Source: a bacterium
GTDB lineage: Bacteria; Patescibacteriota; Gracilibacteria; UBA1369; GCA-2718715
DNA length: 64,000 nt
Assembly (NCBI GenBank): GCA_018662325.1
Contig: JABJGM010000007.1
Span: 1-64,000, forward strand
Reading direction: 5' to 3'
This document shows positions 47,428 to 56,033 of the stretch, one piece after another. A model generated the notes under the pieces. The model was given only the letters and a program-made list of their open reading frames with translations. It searched no databases and was not told the origin of the DNA. A program made the position numbers and the translations under genes. Position 1 is the first letter of the stretch. Every line of letters begins with the position of its first letter.

Positions 47428-48687
47428 ATGAAACTTACAACATTCGACAACAAACTTAGACTTATTACTAAAAACATTCCACAAAGTGAGTCTGTAACAG
47501 CTTTAGTTTTAGTTGGAGCTGGTTCTAGATATGAAACTAAAGACATTAATGGAATCTCTCACTTTCTAGAACATATGTTTTTTAAAGGCGGAGAAAAATT
47601 CCAAAACACAAAACAAGTCTCCGAAGCTATCGACGGAATTGGTGGTGACTTCAACGCTTTTACAGGCAAAGAATATGCTGGATACTATGTAAAAGTTTCA
47701 AAAAACCATCTTAACACAGCTCTAGAAGTACTTTCCGACATGCTAATTTCAGCTCGACACCCAAAGGAAGAAATCGAAAAAGAAAGAGGTGTAATCCTAG
47801 AAGAATTGAACATGTATCAAGACACGCCAATGTACCAAATTGGATGGGATTTTGAAAAATTAATTTTTGGAGACACTCCCCTTGGAAGAGACACAATTGG
47901 ATCAAAAGAATTAATCAAAACAGTTACTCAAGAACAATTTTTTGATTACCAAAACAAACTTTATACGCCAGATAATACGGTAATAGCAATCTGCGGAAAC
48001 TTTGACGAGGAAAAATTAATTAAACAAATTCCAGATTACTTTGCCTTTAAAGATTCTCAAAAACAATTAGAACTAGCAAAATTTGAAGGTTATCAAACCG
48101 AAAAAAGATTACATGTTATCCACAAAAAAACCGATCAAGCTCACTTAGTAATTGGATACCCAGGACCAGGCTTAAATAGTGAAGAAAAATGGGCAGCAAA
48201 AATCATGAGCATTATTTTAGGTGGAAATATGTCCTCTAGAATGTTTTTAAACATCCGAGAACAAAAAGGTCTTTGTTATTATATTCATACCTCTAACGAC
48301 GAATATTTTGATGCAGGAACCATCTCTACCCGAGCCGGAGTGGATGTTAACAGAATTCAAGATGCCTTAACTTCAATCATGGCCGAATACCACGAAATCG
48401 CTAAAAATGGAGTAACCAAAGACGAACTACATAGAGCCAAAGAATATTATAAAGGTAAAATCTCTCTAAAAATGGAAGATTCCGAAGAGCAAGCTCATTT
48501 CTTTGCGCGTCAAGAACTTATTATTAAAGACAAAATGAGTGTTCAAGATATCAAAGAAAAAATCGATCAAATCACTCTAGAACAAGTCAATAATATAGCT
48601 CAAAAATTTTTGGTTGATAAAAACTTATATACATCTATAATTGGACCATATACAGAAGAAGAAATTCAAAATATTCTTAATATATAA
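47428..48687 (+). CDS. M16-family zinc peptidase (pitrilysin/processing-peptidase type)
   Basis: A 419-residue protein with the inverted zinc motif 'HFLEHMFFKG' (HxxEH, residues about 47-51) and the distal Glu in 'GVILEELNMYQD'. The second half contains the family's inactive-like domain ('LGGNMSSRMFLNIREQKGLCY', split into 'MSSRMF' and 'LREQ'-type motifs), including the Arg-Tyr-type substrate-binding region. One chain of this size usually dimerises to form the chamber. No signal peptide, so cytoplasmic. It is followed 15 bases later by ndk on the same strand, suggesting a two-gene operon. Confidence 0.92.
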   Translation: MKLTTFDNKLRLITKNIPQSESVTALVLVGAGSRYETKDINGISHFLEHMFFKGGEKFQNTKQVSEAIDGIGGDFNAFTGKEYAGYYVKVSKNHLNTALEVLSDMLISARHPKEEIEKERGVILEELNMYQDTPMYQIGWDFEKLIFGDTPLGRDTIGSKELIKTVTQEQFFDYQNKLYTPDNTVIAICGNFDEEKLIKQIPDYFAFKDSQKQLELAKFEGYQTEKRLHVIHKKTDQAHLVIGYPGPGLNSEEKWAAKIMSIILGGNMSSRMFLNIREQKGLCYYIHTSNDEYFDAGTISTRAGVDVNRIQDALTSIMAEYHEIAKNGVTKDELHRAKEYYKGKISLKMEDSEEQAHFFARQELIIKDKMSVQDIKEKIDQITLEQVNNIAQKFLVDKNLYTSIIGPYTEEEIQNILNI

Positions 48688-48702
48688 ATTAACAAAAAAC
48701 AT

Positions 48703-49185
48703 ATGAAATTCGATGGAATTTACGAAAAAACATTAGTAATCATCAAGCCTGATGCAATGCAAAGAGGTTTAATTGGTGATATCATTACAAGATTCGAAAA
48801 AAAAGGTCTTAAATTAGTTGGACTTAAAATGATGAGATTAGACGAAGCAATTTTAAGAGAACACTATTCTCACCACGTAGACAAAGGATTCTTCCCAGGT
48901 CTTTCTAAGTTTATGCAATCTTCTCCAGTAACAGTTATGTGTCTAGAGGGTCTAGAAGTTGTTGAAGCAGTTAGACTTATCACTGGAATTACTAAATCAA
49001 GAGAAGCAGAAGCAGGATCAATTAGAGGTGATCTAGCAATGTCTGTAGCTTGTAACGTTATCCACGCTTCAGATTCAGTAGAAAACGCAATCGACGAAGT
49101 TCAAAGATTCTTCAACGAAGAAGAAATCCACGAATACTTCAAATCAGAATACGAATTCGTATACGCTCAAGACGAAAGAGCATAA
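48703..49185 (+). CDS. ndk: nucleoside diphosphate kinase
   Basis: Transfers the gamma-phosphate of NTPs to NDPs via a phosphohistidine, balancing nucleotide pools in the cytoplasm. The 160-residue protein has 'TLVIIKPDAMQRGLIG' near the N-terminus, 'GSIRGDLA' and the active-site His in 'NVIHASDS'. It is about 15-20 residues longer than the usual bacterial enzyme, with a short N-terminal extension and a C-terminal tail. Synonymous codon choice is somewhat cleaner than in neighbouring hypothetical genes, as expected for high expression. A strong terminator follows. Confidence 0.96.
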   Translation: MKFDGIYEKTLVIIKPDAMQRGLIGDIITRFEKKGLKLVGLKMMRLDEAILREHYSHHVDKGFFPGLSKFMQSSPVTVMCLEGLEVVEAVRLITGITKSREAEAGSIRGDLAMSVACNVIHASDSVENAIDEVQRFFNEEEIHEYFKSEYEFVYAQDERA

Positions 49186-49209
49186 TTTTCTCACAAGAAA
49201 ACTTTTCAA

Positions 49210-49237
49210 AACCCCAATTCAAACCTGGGGTTTTTTT
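49210..49237 (+). terminator. terminator of ndk
   Basis: AACCCCA / TGGGGTT hairpin followed by T7. Confidence 0.85.
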
Positions 49238-49251
49238 AGTAAAAAAAGTTA

Positions 49252-49280
49252 TTGACAAAACCGAAAAGTAGTAATATAGT
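49252..49280 (+). promoter_or_regulatory. consensus promoter upstream of the 540-aa membrane protein gene
   Basis: TTGACA, 17-base spacer, TATAGT. The predicted RNA start is about 65 bases before the main ATG and about 11 bases before a short upstream frame. Confidence 0.75.
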
Positions 49281-49297
49281 TTAAACTTATTATATTT

Positions 49298-49342
49298 ATG
49301 AATAAATACAATAAACTCAAACATTTACCCGTTAAAATTTAA
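49298..49342 (+). CDS. candidate leader peptide (14 codons)
   Basis: ATG at 49298, right after the promoter and in the 'TATATTT-ATG' start context seen in front of other genes, opens a frame for MNKYNKLKHLPVKI and stops at TAA 13 bases before the next ATG, in the same frame as the main gene. It is lysine-rich. It could be a translated leader affecting expression of the next gene, or a chance frame. Confidence 0.3.
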   Translation: MNKYNKLKHLPVKI

Positions 49343-49354
49343 CAAATTCATCAG

Positions 49355-50977
49355 ATGAAAATTATTCAAGGAGAAATAGAAAACCTAAGTATATCAATTG
49401 AAAACTTAAATCACCCTGAAAAAAATCAGGTAATTTCAGAATTAACTTGTTTACAAAAAAAATCTCAAGAAACAAGTATTACAATGGAAATTATAGATCA
49501 CCTTAATCTAATTACCAAACAATGTAAAACATTAATAGAGCAAGAAAATCAATATAATCAAATTAAAAACAACTTAAAGCTAAAAGAAAATCAATTAATA
49601 GATGCGTTTATTATTACAGTTGAAGAAAACTCCAATCTAACTCTCAATATCGAAGTCAACACAATCATTGAAGAAATAAACCAAGGAAATCTAGATCCTC
49701 TTAAAGCATTTATTCAAAACGGTAAATTACAACATTACAACAAACACAACAAAAAAATTCAAAAGTTACTCGAAAAACTTACTAAGGCGGAAAATAAATC
49801 ATTAAAAACAAATCCCTCTGAAATTTTAGTTGAAACACATGAAAGTACTTTTAAACTTGAGGATTTTATAGAAACTCAAGTAATCTTTTCAAGAGATAAA
49901 AAAGAAAAAAGTACAACAATTCAAAAAAGCACTCCGAACAACAAATCTAATTTTTTAAGCTCAAAATTCAAATGGCTAGCTGGACTGGCATTTTCTGTAT
50001 GTGCCTCGACTTTTATGATTGAAAACATAAAAGAATCAAACTTAAGTTCATCAGATCAATATAGCAATCCACCAAAACACACTATGACACGTCCCAATCA
50101 ATTACAAAAGACTGGGAATCTCAATAAAACCGGTTCCATCAGGAATTCATACCAGTCCTCAATAGAGGTTAAAGATCTTGAAATTATCCCAATGGGAGCA
50201 AATCCAAACTCAACACAAGAAACAAATATAACAAAGGGTCTTCATCAAATTGCTTTAAATATGAATCATAATGGAAAAGAATTAAAATGTAACAAAGAAT
50301 TCTTTGAAAGAATACGAGTTACAACAGACATTCTTAAAGACCTAGATCAGTTATTCAAACCTGTAACGACGCCATTTAGAGTAGATGAAGAAAACCCTCT
50401 ATTCTTACTTAAAGAGCAAATTTTTTGGGAATTAAATGATTTCAAATCAATTGGAGATACTGTTTGCCTTCTTAAACATGAAAATATCCAAACAAATTTT
50501 GAAAAAGTTAACGTCGTAGATGCTCTAACAAAAGAAGAATATTCAAGTTATCAGTGGTCTACAATTAAACTTCAAAAAAACAGCGATACTAAATATCAGG
50601 GAATAGCAACCAATCAAATTAAAACCATAATTTTTAATCTTCTTTCTACTCAAGAACAAAAGAACAAAGTTTCTCACATTAAGAATGATAACAACTTAAT
50701 GAAAAAAACACTTAGAAATGCAAGCTCCACAGAAGAAATCCTAAATCACCCTAAGTTAGAAGGAGTAATCAAAAGTTTGTTACCATCAATGTATAATTTA
50801 GACGTAGTTGTTACTAATTTTGAGTACAATAATCATAATTCAGTATCAATTATTCAAAATCAGCAAAGTAGGATTATTGCTAAAATTCTTTTAACTTTCT
50901 ACAACTGTCCAAACAATGATAACGACGTAATTATCGAAATCATAGCAGCAAATCCAAACATAAATTTAGATAAATAA
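49355..50977 (+). CDS. hypothetical single-pass membrane protein, 540 aa
   Basis: No family recognised. Residues about 1-190 are charged and helical with coiled-coil character (cytoplasmic side). A single membrane helix lies near residues 207-225 ('FKWLAGLAFSVCASTFMI'). The following about 65 residues are a disordered Ser/Asn/Pro linker, and the last 250 residues form an outer globular domain with a few Cys. The topology is that of a transmembrane scaffold or sensor. It has a consensus promoter, a short upstream frame and its own terminator, so it is a single-gene unit. Confidence 0.75.
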   Translation: MKIIQGEIENLSISIENLNHPEKNQVISELTCLQKKSQETSITMEIIDHLNLITKQCKTLIEQENQYNQIKNNLKLKENQLIDAFIITVEENSNLTLNIEVNTIIEEINQGNLDPLKAFIQNGKLQHYNKHNKKIQKLLEKLTKAENKSLKTNPSEILVETHESTFKLEDFIETQVIFSRDKKEKSTTIQKSTPNNKSNFLSSKFKWLAGLAFSVCASTFMIENIKESNLSSSDQYSNPPKHTMTRPNQLQKTGNLNKTGSIRNSYQSSIEVKDLEIIPMGANPNSTQETNITKGLHQIALNMNHNGKELKCNKEFFERIRVTTDILKDLDQLFKPVTTPFRVDEENPLFLLKEQIFWELNDFKSIGDTVCLLKHENIQTNFEKVNVVDALTKEEYSSYQWSTIKLQKNSDTKYQGIATNQIKTIIFNLLSTQEQKNKVSHIKNDNNLMKKTLRNASSTEEILNHPKLEGVIKSLLPSMYNLDVVVTNFEYNNHNSVSIIQNQQSRIIAKILLTFYNCPNNDNDVIIEIIAANPNINLDK

Positions 50978-50983
50978 ATTTCA

Positions 50984-51015
50984 AAGCCTCAAATAAAAAA
51001 TTGAGGCTTTTTTTT
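50984..51015 (+). terminator. terminator of the 540-aa protein gene
   Basis: AAGCCTCAA / TTGAGGCTT perfect nine-pair stem with an A-rich loop, then T-run. The next promoter starts two bases later. Confidence 0.85.
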
Positions 51016-51016
51016 A

Positions 51017-51045
51017 TTTACAAAAAACACAGATTGTATTATAAT
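51017..51045 (+). promoter_or_regulatory. promoter of the DUF192 protein gene
   Basis: TTTACA, 17-base spacer, TATAAT; 22 bases to the ATG. Confidence 0.65.
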
Positions 51046-51067
51046 GAAATAAGTAAAAAGATTTATT

Positions 51068-51853
51068 ATGGATTTATTTCAGTTAAACATCTACGCAAAT
51101 CCCCTAGCCTATCCATTCGTTATTAAATCAATTAAAGATTTTCTTAACAACAATAACCTTTCTATTAAAAAAGAAGGTAATCTTTCTATTAACACCTACC
51201 CAAAAGTCAGCTTTGAAAAACATATAATGATTGAAACTGGATACAAAAAAGACGAAGTTAAAAAAATCTGTTCAAGACTTCCCGAATTTATAAATCATTA
51301 TAATTTTTACCATCCCAACAATTTAGATTTAAACATCAATCTACTAGACATTAAATCTCAAAAAGAATTTCAAAAATCTCAACCCGTTAAGCTAAAACAA
51401 ATCAAATGGCTCTTCTTAATAACAGTTATTAGTTTTATAGCCGGCTTTTTAATTGCAAATCTAAAAGTTCATTCTCAAGCCTCAATTAAAAACCAAGAGC
51501 TAAATTTACTCTTACCACAAACATCTCAAGAATTCGAAGTTGGATTAGCCAAATACAAAAATCTACCAGAACAGTCAGCCATGCTTTTTGAATTCAAAGA
51601 AACTACCAATCAAGCATTCTGGATGAAAAACATGAGTTTTCCAATCGACATATTTTTTCTAGACCAAGAAAATAAAATTTTAGACATCCAGCCAAACCAA
51701 GCACCTTGCCCTCTTAGTGGAGATTGCCCAAAAATCACAAGTAAGTACAATTATTCAAAGGTAATTGAAACCAAAGCTAATTTTGCAAGCCAAAACAGCA
51801 TTCAAATCGGAGACCAGTTCAATATACAAAAAACTCTGATATTTACTGACTAA
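51068..51853 (+). CDS. DUF192 protein with N-terminal cytoplasmic domain and membrane anchor, 261 aa
   Basis: Residues about 1-115 form a cytoplasmic domain without a recognised family ('LAYPFVIKSIKDFLN...', 'DEVKKICSRLPEF'). A membrane helix follows (about 117-136, 'WLFLITVISFIAGFLIANL'), and the C-terminal about 110 residues are DUF192: 'GLAKYKNLPEQSAMLFEF', 'FWMKNMSFPIDIFFLD' and the closing 'NSIQIGDQF'. DUF192 domains are small beta barrels of unknown biochemical role, usually secreted or anchored; the added N-terminal domain is unusual. Two Cys ('APCPLSGDCP') inside the external domain may form a disulfide. The end overlaps the convergent surface gene by 11 bases. Confidence 0.85.
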   Translation: MDLFQLNIYANPLAYPFVIKSIKDFLNNNNLSIKKEGNLSINTYPKVSFEKHIMIETGYKKDEVKKICSRLPEFINHYNFYHPNNLDLNINLLDIKSQKEFQKSQPVKLKQIKWLFLITVISFIAGFLIANLKVHSQASIKNQELNLLLPQTSQEFEVGLAKYKNLPEQSAMLFEFKETTNQAFWMKNMSFPIDIFFLDQENKILDIQPNQAPCPLSGDCPKITSKYNYSKVIETKANFASQNSIQIGDQFNIQKTLIFTD

Positions 51854-54269
51854 AAAATGGTAAACCAAAATCAAAATATTCAAAAAGCAAAGCTCTTTCT
51901 TTAGAACCTAGATTTAAATCTTGAATTCTTTGGCTTTTACTTAAATTAAATCCATTTATAGAATTTTGATAACACAAAAAGCCTGTATTTAAATCATCAA
52001 ATACAACCATTATCCTGAACTCCTGCCCGTCACAACTATTATAAAAAAGTTTTCCAAACCTTTCCCCAACCTTGTATTGCAAAGGAGACCTTCTTAAAAG
52101 AGCCAAATCCCAAACTCTAGCTTTATAAGAATCTAAAATATCTTGAGCAACTTTACCGTTTGGCAGCACAATTGGATTTGAAAGAGAACAACCAAAACAG
52201 TTTTTAGCTCTTAGCTCTCCCTTAAAATAAAGCTGATTAAACAAGCTCTCATCTAAAGAGTCCTGATAATCAGCATATTCTTCTTTTAATAAAAATTCTA
52301 AATTATCTTGATTTTTATAAGACATAAAGTATCCATCTGTACTCAACATTAAATTTAAATCCGTAACGGAAGTTTTCAAATAAACATTTGCATCACTAGA
52401 AACAACACCTACAAAATTGTCATCTTGAATATTTTGGTCAATTATCAAATTAACACCATCTAAAACAAGCAAATCACCATAATAACCTTGCAGCCTCTGA
52501 CTATTCAGTCCTTCAGGTATATCTTTTAAATAAACAATATCTTGCCCATCTTTAAATTTATCTACGCATCGTAATTCTAAATCACAATTTGAATCTCTAA
52601 ATTTATTTTGATATTTATTAATAAAAGCCTGATGATAACTCAAAGAATTATTTTGAACATTTTTGACTGTTACTCCATCATTCATAGTCTTAAAAAAATT
52701 ATCATTTAAAACCCCCTTGATTAAAGGTGTGTAATTTGATTTTGAATCATCTAAAACACTTGAAATCACACGAGAAACCTCTAAGTTTTCACCATCCTCT
52801 TCAAATTCATAAGATCCCTTAAATAAAAGCTTATTATCGGCAAGTTCTTTTGGAATCACAAATGTAGAATTAAACCTAAAAAATATATTCGAAACAAAAT
52901 TATTTCCATCAAAACTCCAATTATTCAAAAGAAGCTCTTGATCTTGACCTTCTTCATCTAAATTTAACTCAAAAACATCTATTCCTAAATCTTCATCATC
53001 AATATTGCTTTCAAAAATATGCTCAACTTCAAATTCAGTTAAATTTTCCGAGGCAATAAATGTAGTACATAAACTAAACGGATTGTTAAAATTTTCATTA
53101 AACTTTAAAACTTTTAACTTATTATTAAAATCACACTGAGCATAACTATCAATATGATAAGGCAAAGTAATTAAATCCATAGGCATTTTAAACTCTAAAG
53201 ATAAATCCATCGGATAAAAAGTTTCTTTACCTAAAACAGTTGTTTTTACAGCATTGATTTTAAAATCATCAGCTTTAGATGGTACTAAAGAAGCAATCTT
53301 TCTATCATTTCTTAAAAAGAAAATATTTGAATCAGCATCATAAACAAAAGCATCCTTATCATAATTGTTTAAATCAGAACCATATGAGTTTGTATGATCA
53401 TCACAATTCTCGGCCTGAACAATTTCAGTAGAATCTTCATTAGATAACTTTCGATCATTAGTAAACCTTAAACAAAAATCAATATTTGACTCGGCAAACT
53501 CTTTAGTTCTATCTTCTCCATCCAAAATAAACTTCAAAGCCAAACTATAAAACTTACCACCATTACTAATAGGAATCATACTCGAACCAAAGTCCACAAC
53601 CACAGGCTCATAATTCATATTCATCATAGGAAATTCAACTCTTGCCCCTTTAAAATCAATAAAGCCTAAATTTTCAGAGAAAGCATGACCTTTCAATCCA
53701 AAAGTTTTAGTTCGAAAATCATAATTATCAAAATCTATACACACTCCAAATCCATTACCACATTCATCCCTAAACTGATTTTGACTTTCAAATAAATCAC
53801 ATACATCTTCATCGAAGTCTAAATCAGGATGCTTTTCACAACCAAATTTCAACCATCCATGTCCACTAGAATAAGCATAACCTTTAAAGTCAGCATTTTT
53901 AATTTGATTATTTTGATCAAATTCCGGAAAAAGTGATACTTTATATTTTAATTTAGTCTGCATTTGCACTCCCAAATTTTCAAAACTTCCAGTCTGATTA
54001 TTTATATTAGAATAAAAACTCAAAAACCCTAAATTAGGATTAACGGCAAAACCTTTAATATCAAAATAATCACGATCAAAAGTATCATATTCAACACAAG
54101 CAGATGTTACCGGATCAAAAACTCCAGATTCAAAATCGATCACACCTTCATCCAACAAAGGATTTCCAACAGTAATTCCACTTATTGGAACACAAGTATC
54201 TGCAGCATTAGCAATTACTGAAAAATTCAAAAAAAATAGGACATAAAATAAAAAATATAATTTTTTCAT
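51843..54269 (-). CDS. secreted protein with 'G.A.s..lGflkF' repeats, 808 aa
   Basis: A signal peptide ('LYFLFYVLFFLNFSVIANA', cleavage near residue 22) leads a region with three copies of a short motif within about 200 residues: 'GFAVNPNLGFLSFYS', 'GYAYSSGHGWLKFGC' and 'GHAFSENLGFIDFKG'. This is the pattern I know from many Patescibacteria secreted proteins ('GWAWSENIGWI.F'). The rest is beta-rich and acidic with about 15 Cys, suggesting disulfides and an extracellular place. No transmembrane helix apart from the signal. A TATAAT box on the minus strand (54300-54305) lies before the ATG. Function unknown. Confidence 0.8.
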   Translation of the reverse strand: MKKLYFLFYVLFFLNFSVIANAADTCVPISGITVGNPLLDEGVIDFESGVFDPVTSACVEYDTFDRDYFDIKGFAVNPNLGFLSFYSNINNQTGSFENLGVQMQTKLKYKVSLFPEFDQNNQIKNADFKGYAYSSGHGWLKFGCEKHPDLDFDEDVCDLFESQNQFRDECGNGFGVCIDFDNYDFRTKTFGLKGHAFSENLGFIDFKGARVEFPMMNMNYEPVVVDFGSSMIPISNGGKFYSLALKFILDGEDRTKEFAESNIDFCLRFTNDRKLSNEDSTEIVQAENCDDHTNSYGSDLNNYDKDAFVYDADSNIFFLRNDRKIASLVPSKADDFKINAVKTTVLGKETFYPMDLSLEFKMPMDLITLPYHIDSYAQCDFNNKLKVLKFNENFNNPFSLCTTFIASENLTEFEVEHIFESNIDDEDLGIDVFELNLDEEGQDQELLLNNWSFDGNNFVSNIFFRFNSTFVIPKELADNKLLFKGSYEFEEDGENLEVSRVISSVLDDSKSNYTPLIKGVLNDNFFKTMNDGVTVKNVQNNSLSYHQAFINKYQNKFRDSNCDLELRCVDKFKDGQDIVYLKDIPEGLNSQRLQGYYGDLLVLDGVNLIIDQNIQDDNFVGVVSSDANVYLKTSVTDLNLMLSTDGYFMSYKNQDNLEFLLKEEYADYQDSLDESLFNQLYFKGELRAKNCFGCSLSNPIVLPNGKVAQDILDSYKARVWDLALLRRSPLQYKVGERFGKLFYNSCDGQEFRIMVVFDDLNTGFLCYQNSINGFNLSKSQRIQDLNLGSKERALLFEYFDFGLPFFSQ

Positions 54270-54590
54270 AAAGATATTTAACTTTTATAAGTGTAACAAA
54301 TTATAACTTTAAAAACGAAATTTTTATTAAAAACATCATAAAGCACAATAAAACAAGTTTCTTGCAAATCCTTTTAAACAAGCCACAAACTAAAAACCCA
54401 ATAATTCAACAATGACAAGCAAAGAAAGGGAAAACCGCTTATCAAAGGTTAAAAATCCATTATTAAAATTCAATAAAAAGCATTATTATTAAACAATTAG
54501 CTTAATAAAGCCTCAGGAAATTGAATTTTCATCTTGTGTATAACAAATCGAGGGTTATAATTGACTTGAATAAACCTTTAACATAGAAAT
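54270..54590. other. intergenic region between the secreted repeat protein gene and hup
   Basis: A 321-base gap, the longest in the window. It holds the -10 element of the minus-strand gene (54300-54305), a possible 26-codon frame on the plus strand (54412-54492, MTSKERENRLSKVKNPLLKF...), and the hup promoter at its right end. I see no tRNA, hairpin RNA or repeat in it. Confidence 0.6.
54534..54561 (+). promoter_or_regulatory. promoter of the HU gene
   Basis: TTGTGT, 16-base spacer, TATAAT; 29 bases to the ATG. Confidence 0.55.
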
Positions 54591-54866
54591 ATGACAAAAC
54601 AAGATTTAATCGCTGCTGCTGCTGCTGCTGCTGGTGTTACTAAAAAAGACGCTCAAGCTGTATTAGACGGAGTTATCGATACAATTACATCTACTCTTCA
54701 AAAAGGTGATTCAGTTACTATTACTGGATTTGGTACTTTTAGAGTTTCAGAAAGAGCTGCAAGAAGCGGTGTAAACCCAAGAAATCCAGAACAAAAAATT
54801 CAAATTCCTGCAATGAAACTTCCTGCTTTCAAAGCTGGTAAATCTTTCAAAGACGCTGTTAGATAA
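54591..54866 (+). CDS. HU-family DNA-binding protein
   Basis: A nucleoid-associated protein that binds and bends DNA as a dimer. The 91-residue product starts MTKQDLIAAAAAAAG, contains the family core 'GFGTFRVSERAARSGVNPRN' and the arm region 'PAMKLPAFKAGKSFKDAV'. Length and motifs are typical of HU/IHF; HU is favoured by the arm sequence and by its being the only copy here. The start contains seven consecutive GCT codons (a poly-Ala run), and the codon choice is uniform, as in highly expressed genes. A terminator follows. Confidence 0.95.
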   Translation: MTKQDLIAAAAAAAGVTKKDAQAVLDGVIDTITSTLQKGDSVTITGFGTFRVSERAARSGVNPRNPEQKIQIPAMKLPAFKAGKSFKDAVR

Positions 54867-54888
54867 TAACAATTCTTCGAAAACATTA

Positions 54889-54915
54889 AACACCCTATCC
54901 AAAGGGTGTTTTTTT
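54889..54915 (+). terminator. terminator of hup
   Basis: AACACCCT / AGGGTGTT hairpin with loop ATCCAA and T7. Confidence 0.85.
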
Positions 54916-54951
54916 AATAATTAACAAATCTTTAAAAAAGTTAACAAATAT

Positions 54952-54979
54952 TTGATTTTTGAATCCAGTAGACTAATAT
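54952..54979 (+). promoter_or_regulatory. promoter of pheST
   Basis: TTGATT, 16-base spacer, TAATAT; 18 bases to the pheS ATG. No T-box or leader-peptide attenuator fits in so short a leader. Confidence 0.55.
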
Positions 54980-54997
54980 ATAAAAAAACCAAAAAAA

Positions 54998-56032
54998 ATG
55001 GAAAAGCAACTAAATCAAATCCAAATTGATGCAGAGAAAGACATTAAAGAATCAAACTCTTTAGATCAACTATTGGAAGTAGAAAAAAAATACCTTGGTA
55101 AAAAAGGAAGCTTAAAAGCTATTTTGAGTCAGATCAAAGATCTTTCAATTGAAGAAAAAAAAGCTTTTGGAAAGCTATCTAATCAAATAAAGGTAGTTTT
55201 AAATGAACTAATTTTCAAACAAAAAAAATTAATCGAAGAACAAGAAATTCAAGAACAACTTAAAAATGAATTCTTAGACGTTACACTACCTGCAATTCAA
55301 ACTCAAAAAGGAAGTACTCATGTTCTTAAACAAGTTCAAAAAAAATTAGAGGAAATATTTATAAGCTTAGGTTTTGAAGTTGTAGATGGACCAGAAGTTG
55401 AATCAGAAAAATATAATTTTGAAGATTTGAATATCCCTCAAAGCCATCCAGCTAGAGACATGTATGACACATTTTTTATCGATCAAAAAACTGAAAAATA
55501 TAATAGACTTCTTCTTAGAACTCACACTTCTCCAGTGCAAATCAGACACATGCTCAAACAAGGAGCCCCAATAAAAGTCTTAGTACCTGGAAGAGTTTTT
55601 AGATATGAAGAAGCAGATGCCACACATGAGCACACTTTTATGCAGTACGAAGGATTATATATAGATAAAGACATCAGTCTATCTCATTTAAAAGGTTATA
55701 TTGAAGAAATTTTTGGACAATTCTTTGGATCAAAAATAGAAGTTCGATTTAGACCAGGCTACTTCCCTTTCACAGAACCAAGTCTAGAATTCGAAATCTC
55801 ATGTCCTTTTTGTAAAAATGGATGCAAAGTATGTAAACAAACAAAATACATAGAGCTTGGTGGATGCGGAATGGTTCATCCAAACGTTTTAAAAGCAGCC
55901 GGAATTGATCCAGAAAAATACCAAGGCTTCGCTTTTGGAGGAGGATTAGATAGACTTGCTATGCTAGTAACCCAAAACAACGATCTAAGATTATTTAGAC
56001 AAAACGACTTAAGATTCCTAAAACAATTCTAA
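54998..56032 (+). CDS. pheS: phenylalanine--tRNA ligase alpha subunit
   Basis: Catalytic subunit of the heterotetrameric class II enzyme that charges tRNA-Phe. The 344-residue protein has an N-terminal coiled coil that grips tRNA (about 1-90), motif 1 ('GFEVVDGPEVESEKYNF'), motif 2 ('RVFRYEEADATHEHTFMQ'), and motif 3 ('AFGGGLDRLAML'). A Cys-rich stretch 'CPFCKNGCKVC' sits between motifs 2 and 3, as in some bacterial PheS. All motifs are intact. One base separates its stop from the pheT start, so the subunits are co-translated. Confidence 0.97.
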   Translation: MEKQLNQIQIDAEKDIKESNSLDQLLEVEKKYLGKKGSLKAILSQIKDLSIEEKKAFGKLSNQIKVVLNELIFKQKKLIEEQEIQEQLKNEFLDVTLPAIQTQKGSTHVLKQVQKKLEEIFISLGFEVVDGPEVESEKYNFEDLNIPQSHPARDMYDTFFIDQKTEKYNRLLLRTHTSPVQIRHMLKQGAPIKVLVPGRVFRYEEADATHEHTFMQYEGLYIDKDISLSHLKGYIEEIFGQFFGSKIEVRFRPGYFPFTEPSLEFEISCPFCKNGCKVCKQTKYIELGGCGMVHPNVLKAAGIDPEKYQGFAFGGGLDRLAMLVTQNNDLRLFRQNDLRFLKQF

Positions 56033-56033
56033 T

